Below, piece by piece: positions 1 to 5,647 of a stretch of DNA of 6,333 nucleotides; position 1 is the first letter of the stretch; the number at the start of each line of letters is the position of its first letter. Below the pieces are notes generated by a model that was not told the origin of the DNA, did no database searches, and saw nothing but the letters and a program-made list of their open reading frames with translations. The stretch comes from an uncultured Campylobacteraceae bacterium (GTDB taxonomy: Bacteria; Campylobacterota; Campylobacteria; Campylobacterales; Arcobacteraceae), in NCBI GenBank assembly GCA_913057765.1, contig CAJXPH010000162.1:1-6333 (forward strand), written 5' to 3'. The translations under genes were made by a program, and so were the position numbers.

Positions 1-49
1 ACGAGATCCTCTCTGGTCTCGTGGGCTCGGAGATGTGTATAAGAGACAG
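1..49 (+). other. Nextera i7 sequencing adapter (artefact)
   Basis: This is not genomic sequence. It reads in order: the end of the Illumina P7 sequence (1-7, ACGAGAT), an 8-base index (8-15, CCTCTCTG), the Nextera read-2 primer part (16-30, GTCTCGTGGGCTCGG) and the 19-bp Tn5 mosaic end (31-49, AGATGTGTATAAGAGACAG). The index read in the other direction is CAGAGAGG, which I recall as Nextera index N708. The same block is present inverted at the right end with the same index. Genomic sequence starts at base 50. The mosaic end comes from Tn5, but here it marks library tagmentation and not a resident transposon. Confidence 0.98.
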
Positions 50-993
50 TTTAATAGTTTTGCAATTCTTCCTTGAAGTCTAAGCCATTGTCTATGCTCA
101 AACAGAGGAAATCCTGCCCATTGTTTTTTTGGTTCATCAATTGTCTTTGTAACACCGCCACGTGCAGCAATAGTTGTAAAAGGAGCAACTTCAAGATGCC
201 CAGCAGTTCCACTTTGTCCACCCATAATTACATATTCATTTAAAATTGTAGAACCTGATAGCCCTACTTGTCCTGTTAAAATGCAACCAGGTCCTAACTT
301 ACAATTATGTCCAATATGAACTAAGTTATCAAGTCTAACACCAGAAGAAATTACAGTTGATTTAAATACTGCTCTATCAATAGCTGTATTAGAACCAATT
401 TCAACATCATCTCCAATAACGACATTACCATTTTGATAAATTTTTATATATTTACCTAATTTTGTATTTGCAAATCCAAAACCATCACTACCAATAACAG
501 TTCCCGCATGAATAATACAATCACTTCCAATTTCACAATCTCGGTAAACTGAAACATTTGGATAGATAATAGTATTATTTCCAATTTTTACATTATCACC
601 AATAAAAGCACCAGCCATAATAGTAGAGTTTGAACCTATAATTGAATCTTTACCTAAATATACATTAGGCATGATCGTACAGTTTTCTCCAATAATACAA
701 TTTGCACCTTCTGTTTCAACAACATTTGGAGCAAACAATTTTGAAGCGTATGCCAATTTTAAATATGGTTCATCACAAACTAAAGCGATAGTACCTTTAG
801 GAACTTTATTTACAAATTCCTCTTTTACTAATACCGCGGCTGCTTTTGTATTTTCTAAATCTTTTACATATTTTTTATTTTCTAAAAAAGTAAGTTCACA
901 GTTAGTAGAATCAAGAAGTGTATTTAATCCTGAAATCTCTATATTCTTTTCACAATCTATTTCTAAAGATTTTGCAATTTCAATTAATGTCAA
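50..993 (-). CDS. lpxD: LpxD, UDP-3-O-acylglucosamine N-acyltransferase (3' end cut by adapter)
   Basis: LpxD adds the second, N-linked acyl chain to UDP-3-O-acylglucosamine using acyl-ACP, the third step of lipid A synthesis, as a cytoplasmic homotrimer. I translated 314 genomic codons. Residues 1-95 or so form the uridine-binding N-terminal domain (MTLIEIAKSL start). From about 97 to 275 there is a left-handed beta-helix of hexapeptide repeats (IIGENC, IGSNST, IGDNVK, IGNNTI). The family motif GSDGFGFA is at 168-175 and AIDRA at 204-208. His229 in VHIGHNC matches the catalytic His239 of E. coli LpxD, and His266 in AGHLEV matches His276; both pairs are 37 residues apart. The start is TTG at 993-991: an in-frame TAA lies at 999-997, and AAGGA sits 6 nt upstream. 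It follows ilvH by 44 nt in the same direction. The gene is cut at base 50 by the adapter, and probably only a few C-terminal residues are missing. The frame stays open through the adapter, so a naive translation gains a false tail. Confidence 0.95.
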
Positions 994-1004
994 GTTTTAT
1001 CCTT
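994..1004 (-). promoter_or_regulatory. Ribosome binding site deciding the lpxD TTG start
   Basis: Read on the minus strand, AAGGA (1004-1000) is followed by a 6-nt spacer and TTG at 993-991. The in-frame TAA at 999-997 rules out any start further upstream. The next in-frame ATG is over 100 codons in, well inside the hexapeptide region, so TTG is the only start that yields a normal LpxD N-terminus. Confidence 0.75.
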
Positions 1005-1014
1005 AAAATCATGA

Positions 1015-1045
1015 AAAGATAGGAAATCTTTCGATTTCTATCTTT
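1015..1045 (-). terminator. GAAA-loop hairpin between ilvH and lpxD (possible attenuator or weak terminator)
   Basis: In the minus-strand RNA, AAAGAUAGAAAUC pairs with GAUUUCCUAUCUUU across a GAAA loop. That gives 13 base pairs with a single bulged C (complement of 1023) and a C-G pair closing the GNRA-type loop. The 5' arm contains the ilvH stop codon (1040-1038). After the stem comes UUUUCAUGAUUUU (counting the last stem bases), which is only a broken U tract, so full termination is doubtful. It may instead lower lpxD readthrough, protect the upstream message from 3' decay, or mark a processing point. The structure is seen directly; the role is inferred. Confidence 0.55.
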
Positions 1046-1535
1046 CCATTGCTACAACACCACTTTTAACTACTTCAAGTGGTTTAAATTTATTCATAAT
1101 ATTTGTGAAGTTTGCAATTCTATGAGGCTCATCAGTTGCAGAGATTACAATAGCATCTTCTGTAACGTTCTGAATATGACCATTATAAGCTCTTGCAATA
1201 ACTTCAATATCACTTAGAGGCTGATCAATAGGTATTTTAATTAATACTGTCTCTTTTTCTATTACATTTAAATGTTCATTTACTCTTAATACAGGAATAA
1301 GTTTATTTAACTGTTTTACAATCTGGTCAATAACTCTTTTATCCCCAGTTGTAACAATTGTCATTCTTGAATACTCTGTATTTGAAATAGGAGCAACTGT
1401 TAAAGAATCAATATTATATCCACGTGCTGAAAATAATCCAACAATTCGTGAAAGAACATTGTGTTCATTAATAACAACTACTGAAACAACTCTTCTTGCA
1501 GTTACTGAATCATAATAGTGATTAAAATTATTCAT
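1038..1535 (-). CDS. ilvH: IlvH, acetolactate synthase small (regulatory) subunit
   Basis: IlvH is the regulatory subunit of acetohydroxyacid synthase. It activates the catalytic subunit and carries valine feedback inhibition. The 165-residue length is normal for the family. Residues about 15-88 form the ACT domain, with VVVINEHNVLSRIVGLFSAR followed by GYNIDSLTVAPI. Residues about 94-165 form the C-terminal domain, ending in the typical EVVKSGVVAMER. The start ATG (1535-1533) has AGGAGA five nucleotides upstream, and the first 8 nt of the gene overlap the end of ilvB, so the two subunits are likely translationally coupled and made in step. One oddity: the position equal to Gly14 of E. coli IlvH, where changes alter valine sensitivity, is Asn26 here. 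The stop codon lies in the stem of a hairpin before lpxD. Confidence 0.96.
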   Translation of the reverse strand: MNNFNHYYDSVTARRVVSVVVINEHNVLSRIVGLFSARGYNIDSLTVAPISNTEYSRMTIVTTGDKRVIDQIVKQLNKLIPVLRVNEHLNVIEKETVLIKIPIDQPLSDIEVIARAYNGHIQNVTEDAIVISATDEPHRIANFTNIMNKFKPLEVVKSGVVAMER

Positions 1536-3222
1536 TGCTATCTCCTAAAAGTGTCATTTCATTTAAGGCATGTCCATTGGGAACCATCGGTAATACAATT
1601 TCGTCCCGTGCTACTATAACTTCAATCATTGCTGGTTTTTTCTTTTCAACAGCATCATTTAATGCTGCATCAAACTCCTCTTTATTTGTAACTCTATAAC
1701 CTAACCCACCAAATGCTTCAACTAACATTTTAAAATCAGGTTGTACAGAAAGGTCAGTTTCTGAAATTCTATTTTCATAGAATAGTGTTTGCCATTGTCT
1801 TACCATTCCTAAATAATTATTATTTAAAATAATATTAATTACGGGTAAGTTGTATTCAACACAAGTCATTAACTCTTGAATGTTCATTAAAATTGAGCCA
1901 TCACCAGTAAAGTTAATAGAAACTTTATCCTTATTTCCACGAGCTACACCCATTGCAGCAGGAAGACCAAATCCCATAGTTCCTAATCCACCTGAAGTAT
2001 TAAACTGTCTTGGAAATGAAAAAGGATAAAACTGTGCTGTCCACATTTGATGTTGTCCAACATCAGTTGAAATAATTGCATTTTCACCTAATAATTGTCC
2101 AACTCTCTCAATTGGCCACTGAGGTTTAATTACTGTATCAGAATCGTTATATCTTAATGGTTCTTTTTTTCTATAATCTCTAAGTAATGCTACCCAATTC
2201 GAAAAATCATTAAATTCCATATCATTTGAAGAATCAATCATACCTTGCACAGTAACTTTTAAATCTCCAACAATTGGAAAATGAGCATCTACAAGTTTAG
2301 AAATAGATGCAGGATCAATATCAACATGTATAACTCTTGCTTTTTTTGCAAACTCATCTAGTCTTCCAGTAACTCTATCATCAAATCTAGCACCAAGTGA
2401 GATAAGTAAATCAGTATCATGTGCAGCCATATTTGCTGCAAATTCACCATGCATACCTAACATACCAATTAAAAGATCATTGTTATGTCCCATTACACCT
2501 CTTGCCATTAAAGTTTCAACAACAGGAATGTTTAGCTTTTTTGCTAATTCTCTAATCTCATATGCACAATTTGCTAAAATTGCTCCACCACCAACGTATA
2601 ATAAAGGTTTTTTAGCTTTAGAAATCTCTTCCATAGCTTTCTTTAGTTGTCTTTTATTATATTTAACAGTTGGTTTATAAGTTGGAATATTAACCTCTGT
2701 TGGATATTCAAAATTAGCAAGTTCTGCTGTGATATCTTTTGGTATATCTACATGAACAGGTCCTGGTCTTCCAGTTGCTGCAATGTGAAATGCCTCTTTT
2801 ATAATTTTTGGTAAATCTTCAATTTTATTAACTAAATAATTATGTTTTGTACAAGGTCTTGAAATACCAACGGCATCAATTTCTTGAAATCCATCAGTAC
2901 CAATAATCGTCGTTGGAACTTGTCCTGAAATAACAACTAATGGAATTGAATCCATATATGCATCTGCTAATCCCGTAACAGCATTAGTAAATCCAGGTCC
3001 ACTTGTTACAATCGCAACTCCTACTTTCCCAGTAGATTTTGCATAGCCTTCTGCTGCGTGTATTGCAGCTTGCTCATGCCTAGTTAAAATATGTTGAAAA
3101 AAGCTTTGTTTATAAATCTCATCATAGACATTCATAATAGCGCCCCCAGGATATCCGAATACTACTTCTACCCCTTCTTCTTTTAATGATTCCGTAACCA
3201 TTTTTGCGCCAGTTATTCTCAT
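1528..3222 (-). CDS. ilvB: Acetolactate synthase (AHAS) large, catalytic subunit
   Basis: This ThDP-dependent cytoplasmic enzyme condenses two pyruvates to acetolactate, or pyruvate with 2-oxobutyrate, the first common step of valine, leucine and isoleucine synthesis. It is 564 residues long, normal for the family, with three domains. The N-terminal PYR domain (about 1-165) has GYPGGAIM at 23-30, and Glu50 in RHEQAAIHAAEGYA is the expected cofactor-activating glutamate. The central FAD-binding domain (about 190-325) has RFDDRVTG at 279-286, a mark of biosynthetic AHAS rather than catabolic acetolactate synthase. The C-terminal ThDP domain (about 370-545) has GDGS at 440-443 and NNN at 467-469, the Mg/diphosphate motif. 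Pro103 (GQVP) and Trp477 (VRQWQ) match positions of the known herbicide site, so the site looks wild-type. The ATG start has AGGGAG five nucleotides upstream. The gene could equally be named ilvI, the name used in some relatives. It is first in the ilvB-ilvH-lpxD group. Confidence 0.97.
   Translation of the reverse strand: MRITGAKMVTESLKEEGVEVVFGYPGGAIMNVYDEIYKQSFFQHILTRHEQAAIHAAEGYAKSTGKVGVAIVTSGPGFTNAVTGLADAYMDSIPLVVISGQVPTTIIGTDGFQEIDAVGISRPCTKHNYLVNKIEDLPKIIKEAFHIAATGRPGPVHVDIPKDITAELANFEYPTEVNIPTYKPTVKYNKRQLKKAMEEISKAKKPLLYVGGGAILANCAYEIRELAKKLNIPVVETLMARGVMGHNNDLLIGMLGMHGEFAANMAAHDTDLLISLGARFDDRVTGRLDEFAKKARVIHVDIDPASISKLVDAHFPIVGDLKVTVQGMIDSSNDMEFNDFSNWVALLRDYRKKEPLRYNDSDTVIKPQWPIERVGQLLGENAIISTDVGQHQMWTAQFYPFSFPRQFNTSGGLGTMGFGLPAAMGVARGNKDKVSINFTGDGSILMNIQELMTCVEYNLPVINIILNNNYLGMVRQWQTLFYENRISETDLSVQPDFKMLVEAFGGLGYRVTNKEEFDAALNDAVEKKKPAMIEVIVARDEIVLPMVPNGHALNEMTLLGDSNE
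1541..1546 (-). promoter_or_regulatory. Ribosome binding site of ilvH, inside ilvB
   Basis: AGGAGA on the minus strand lies 5 nt before the ilvH ATG and within the last codons of ilvB. Together with the 8-nt gene overlap, it suggests that ribosomes finishing ilvB feed ilvH translation. Confidence 0.75.
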
Positions 3223-3227
3223 TGTCT

Positions 3228-3233
3228 CTCCCT
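3228..3233 (-). promoter_or_regulatory. Ribosome binding site of ilvB
   Basis: AGGGAG on the minus strand lies 5 nt before the ATG at 3222-3220. It supports this start for the 564-residue product. Confidence 0.65.
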
Positions 3234-3361
3234 ATCGTAAATTAGTCAGATATTTTACAAAAGTTATTATTAATAGCCGTTTAAGATAAGTTATTTAAAT
3301 ATTTAGCTTTAGTTACAATTTATATTTGTTATAGTAAAATAGGTATACAAGAGTAGAACAA

Positions 3362-3367
3362 AAGGAG
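3362..3367 (+). promoter_or_regulatory. Ribosome binding site of the flagellin-like gene
   Basis: AAGGAG is followed by six T residues and the ATG at 3374. This is a strong site at good spacing, so the gene is likely well translated and the start is secure. Confidence 0.8.
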
Positions 3368-3373
3368 TTTTTT

Positions 3374-4177
3374 ATGGATGTAAATAGTATTAACAACAAT
3401 ATATCTTCCTTAAATAGTGTTCCTCAACAACATATTGATAGAGCTAATAGTACTGAACAAATCGATAATAACGATCCGTTTCTAAAACTATCAATAAATG
3501 AGTACAATAAAAAAAGAGATGAACTCTCAGAGTCTCTACAAGCCTTTAATGAGGGGATTGGAATTTCTAGAACAGCTCAAAATGGTTTAGAAAAACAACA
3601 AGAATTCCTTCAAAACATACAAGAAAAACTTACTGATATTAAAAGTAATGACAATACTGATTATGATAAAAATAGTCATAAAAATGATATAAACCTTGAA
3701 CTTTTAAAATTTAGAGAAGAAGCTTTTCAAACAAAATATAAAAATGAAAATCTAATTGCAATTGATGATTATGAAGAAAATTTATCTGTAAATATCTCTA
3801 CAAAAGAAGCATATTTTTCAATAGATAAACCAAATACACCTGATGTTGCTTCACAATTAGCACAAGTAGTTAGTACAACAGATTTCAATAATACAGATGC
3901 ATTAGATGAAACTATAAACAAAGTTGAAAGTAGTATTAATCAGATTCAGAATTTAACAGATCAATTTACAGACTTAGGAAATAAACTAGAATCAAGTGCA
4001 AGAGTTTCAATTCAAGAACAAGTTGATCTTTCTAATCAAAATAGAGCTAATAAAACAATTAATTTTGGAAATGAAGTAAATGATTTTTCGAAAGCTAATA
4101 TACAAGCAAATGTTGGTTATTTAGCTGCTTCACAAGCTAATATTGTGCAAGAGCAAAGTGTAAGGTTATTATCTTAG
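3374..4177 (+). CDS. Divergent flagellin-family protein (D0/D1-like helices only)
   Basis: The 267-residue protein has flagellin-like ends and no large central domain. The N-terminus (INNNISSLNS, 6-15) recalls the INTNVAALNA start of flagellins. Residues 48-88 (SLQAFNEGIGISRTAQNG and following) line up with the first D1 helix, which reads NANDGIGIIQTADKAM in campylobacterial flagellins. Residues 177-267 match the C-terminal D1/D0 helices, ending DFSKANIQANVGYLAASQAN...RLLS where flagellins have NFSKxNILAQSGSxALSQANxxQQNVLRLLQ. The middle (about 91-157) is Asn/Lys/Asp-rich and variable. There is no Cys or Trp, typical of flagellins. Two departures stand out. The N-terminal D0 stretch is about ten residues shorter than in C. 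jejuni FlaA as I recall it, and the usual SSGLRINSAADD segment is replaced. It could be a minor filament subunit, a secreted flagellin-like protein comparable in layout to Campylobacter FlaC, or a junction-type protein. It stands alone on its strand, with ilvB divergent and a phosphatase gene convergent. Family call firm; role unknown. Confidence 0.8.
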   Translation: MDVNSINNNISSLNSVPQQHIDRANSTEQIDNNDPFLKLSINEYNKKRDELSESLQAFNEGIGISRTAQNGLEKQQEFLQNIQEKLTDIKSNDNTDYDKNSHKNDINLELLKFREEAFQTKYKNENLIAIDDYEENLSVNISTKEAYFSIDKPNTPDVASQLAQVVSTTDFNNTDALDETINKVESSINQIQNLTDQFTDLGNKLESSARVSIQEQVDLSNQNRANKTINFGNEVNDFSKANIQANVGYLAASQANIVQEQSVRLLS

Positions 4178-4179
4178 TA

Positions 4180-5088
4180 TTATCCTAAAATACAATGATT
4201 TATAGCTACACCTTCTCTTAATCCATCATCTAAAACAATAGATTCATTTTTTCCTAAAACTTCAAAAATTGCTCTATAAATATATATTCCTATTTCAATA
4301 AACTCAACTCTACCACTACCAACTAGTTTTGTAATTATATCTTGTGAAGAATTTCTAAAAATATCTAAAGATTCATTCAAATCATTTAAGTTTAAAACTG
4401 TTCCATTTACTAAATTTTTATCATAATGAAAAAAATCTTGTCCTAGTTTTATTGCAGCTATAGTAGTAGGCGTTCCTGCTGTTGCAACAAAAGTATAGTC
4501 ATCTAATTCTATTTTTGACTCATCAATAAAAGCTTTTATATCAACTTTATGTGAATTTAATTCTTCCATTAAATCTTCATATTCAAGGTATTTTTGAGTT
4601 AATGTTACAATTCCAAAATTAAAACTATGGGAAGTATATGAATCACCATCATTTACTATTATTTCGGTTGAACCTCCACCAATATCAAGTAAAACAAATT
4701 TAGATGAGTTAATTTTTTCTCTTTTTAGGGCATATTTAACAGCTAATAAAGTAAGTCTAGCTTCTTCTTTTCCATCTATTATATTAAATTTTGCACCTGT
4801 TCTTTTTTCGAAGGTTTTTAATACTTCACTATTATTTGTTGCTATTCTCATTGCTGCTGTTGTTACACAAATAGCTTCTGAGGGTTCATAATTTAATTGG
4901 ATTGATGACTGATTAATTGCATTGATAACTCTTTCCTGAGCTTCTTTTGATATTGTACTTGTTTCATTTAAACCATCAGCCATGCCAACAACTTCATTAT
5001 ATTCATTAATAATTTCATTGTTTAGACAATCGTATATTAGGACTCTAAAAGAATTAGAGCCTAAATCTATAGTTGTAACTTTATTCAT
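4180..5088 (-). CDS. Ppx/GppA family phosphatase (exopolyphosphatase / pppGpp phosphohydrolase)
   Basis: Members of this family split phosphate from polyphosphate chains, or convert pppGpp to ppGpp, and so tune the stringent response. The protein is cytoplasmic. It has the actin-like ASKHA fold: phosphate-1 loop TIDLGSNSFRVLIYD (6-20), catalytic-region glutamates 108-109 in GKEEARLT, phosphate-2 loop LDIGGGSTE (134-142), nucleotide-side loop ATAGTPTT (202-209), and the closing VLDDGLREGV (285-294). At 302 residues it is the short, core-only form similar in size to Aquifex Ppx/GppA; the C-terminal HD-like domain of the roughly 500-residue E. coli enzymes is absent. Sequence alone does not tell Ppx from GppA activity, so no symbol is given. 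The ATG lies one nucleotide after the stop of the PssA-like gene (TAATATG) and has no recognisable ribosome binding site, so translation probably depends on ribosomes re-starting. It is last in the cyclase group. Confidence 0.92.
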   Translation of the reverse strand: MNKVTTIDLGSNSFRVLIYDCLNNEIINEYNEVVGMADGLNETSTISKEAQERVINAINQSSIQLNYEPSEAICVTTAAMRIATNNSEVLKTFEKRTGAKFNIIDGKEEARLTLLAVKYALKREKINSSKFVLLDIGGGSTEIIVNDGDSYTSHSFNFGIVTLTQKYLEYEDLMEELNSHKVDIKAFIDESKIELDDYTFVATAGTPTTIAAIKLGQDFFHYDKNLVNGTVLNLNDLNESLDIFRNSSQDIITKLVGSGRVEFIEIGIYIYRAIFEVLGKNESIVLDDGLREGVAINHCILG

Positions 5089-5089
5089 A

Positions 5090-5647
5090 TTATGGATGAG
5101 GAATTTTTAGTTTTGAATTAAGTAAGAATCCTATTACAATTGTTAAAATAATAACTACATGCTCATTGATAAAACCAGTTAACCATACAAGATACACTAG
5201 CCATAAAAGTATAGCTCCTAAAGGTGTTGGAACACCTGTGAAGTATTTAGAAACTTCTCCCTCTTCTGAGTCAATATTAAATTGAATAAGTCTTCTTAAT
5301 CCTGATATTACATAATAAATAAAGGCAAATGCAATAAGTGGAGTATTAAGCATCAGCTCTTTTCCATCAATAATTGCAAAATATATAAACATAAGAGGAA
5401 CAATAACAAAAGATAAGAAATCAGCGAATGAGTCTAATTGAACACCAAACTCAGTTGATAAATTATATTTTCTAGCAATTTTTCCATCTACTATATCAAA
5501 TGCTCCTGCAATCCATGCAAAAAGTGCAGCTGCAAAAAAACTATCATGTGTTAAATAATATATTGCAAATACCCCTGCAGCAATATTAAAAAAAGTTGCT
5601 AAATTAGCTAAATTAAAGTGACTGTATTTATTAAATAAAAATGTCAT
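5090..5647 (-). CDS. pssA: CDP-alcohol phosphatidyltransferase, PssA-like
   Basis: This inner-membrane enzyme family joins a CDP-activated lipid to an alcohol. The full family signature D-x2-DG-x2-AR-x8-G-x3-D-x3-D is present: Asp51, Asp54-Gly55, Ala58-Arg59, Gly68, Asp72, Asp76, so all metal and catalytic aspartates are intact. Downstream GLRRLIQFNI (116-125) and YFTGVPTPLGA (135-145) resemble the RLARFN and FxGLPxP motifs of phosphatidylserine synthase, which points to serine as acceptor and phosphatidylserine as product. About six membrane segments are visible (roughly 16-31, 37-50, 78-93, 103-116, 141-158, 164-177). At 185 residues it is shorter than the roughly 240 I expect for PssA in this phylum; the C-terminal KLKIPHP looks like the end of the core with a missing tail. 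The ATG overlaps the cyclase stop by one base (TAATG), with AAGGGG four nucleotides upstream. Family certain; the symbol is a likely but unproven substrate call. Confidence 0.85.
   Translation of the reverse strand: MTFLFNKYSHFNLANLATFFNIAAGVFAIYYLTHDSFFAAALFAWIAGAFDIVDGKIARKYNLSTEFGVQLDSFADFLSFVIVPLMFIYFAIIDGKELMLNTPLIAFAFIYYVISGLRRLIQFNIDSEEGEVSKYFTGVPTPLGAILLWLVYLVWLTGFINEHVVIILTIVIGFLLNSKLKIPHP

Larger units (their letters stand above)
3223..3373. promoter_or_regulatory. Divergent promoter region between ilvB and the flagellin-like gene
   Basis: These 151 bp must hold the start signals for both directions. Toward ilvB, a TAAAAT box preceded by TTTTG (complement of 3252-3257) would give a leader of roughly 20-25 nt. 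Toward the flagellin-like gene, TATAGT at 3330-3335 or TATACA at 3344-3349 could serve as the -10 box. No clear -35 box is seen for either, which is common for sigma-70 promoters in Campylobacterota. The centre holds overlapping AT-only palindromes (TATTTAAATATTTA, 3292-3305), and an imperfect inverted repeat TTGT...ACAA spans 3326-3350 over the plus-strand boxes. I found no GG-N10-GC sigma-54 motif, no convincing flagellar sigma-28 motif, and no leader peptide before ilvB. The boxes are suggestions by eye. Confidence 0.5.

Noticed and set aside
671..1006. Plus-strand open frame opposite lpxD
   Set aside because: Its antisense codes for a clear LpxD with its catalytic histidine and hexapeptide repeats; the plus-strand product has no recognisable features.
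980..1012. Ten-codon frame ATGATTTTAAGG... ending in TGA over the lpxD start, as a leader peptide or a frameshifted lpxD start
   Set aside because: It has no ribosome binding site and is out of frame with lpxD; the TTG start with AAGGA explains the N-terminus better.
2480..2680. Plus-strand open frame opposite ilvB
   Set aside because: It is a short frame lying wholly inside the conserved ilvB coding region, with no support of its own.
3223..3373. Leader peptide with an attenuator upstream of ilvB
   Set aside because: No ATG, no run of Ile, Val or Leu codons, and no terminator-type stem is seen on the minus strand here.
3223..3373. Flagellar sigma-54 or sigma-28 promoter for the flagellin-like gene
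   Set aside because: I could not find a GG-N10-GC pair or a TAAA-N15-CGAT-like pair at suitable spacing before the start.
4161..4190. Bidirectional terminator between the convergent genes
   Set aside because: The only symmetry (AGGTTATTATC against TATTATCCT) has several mismatches, a weak stem and no following T tract.
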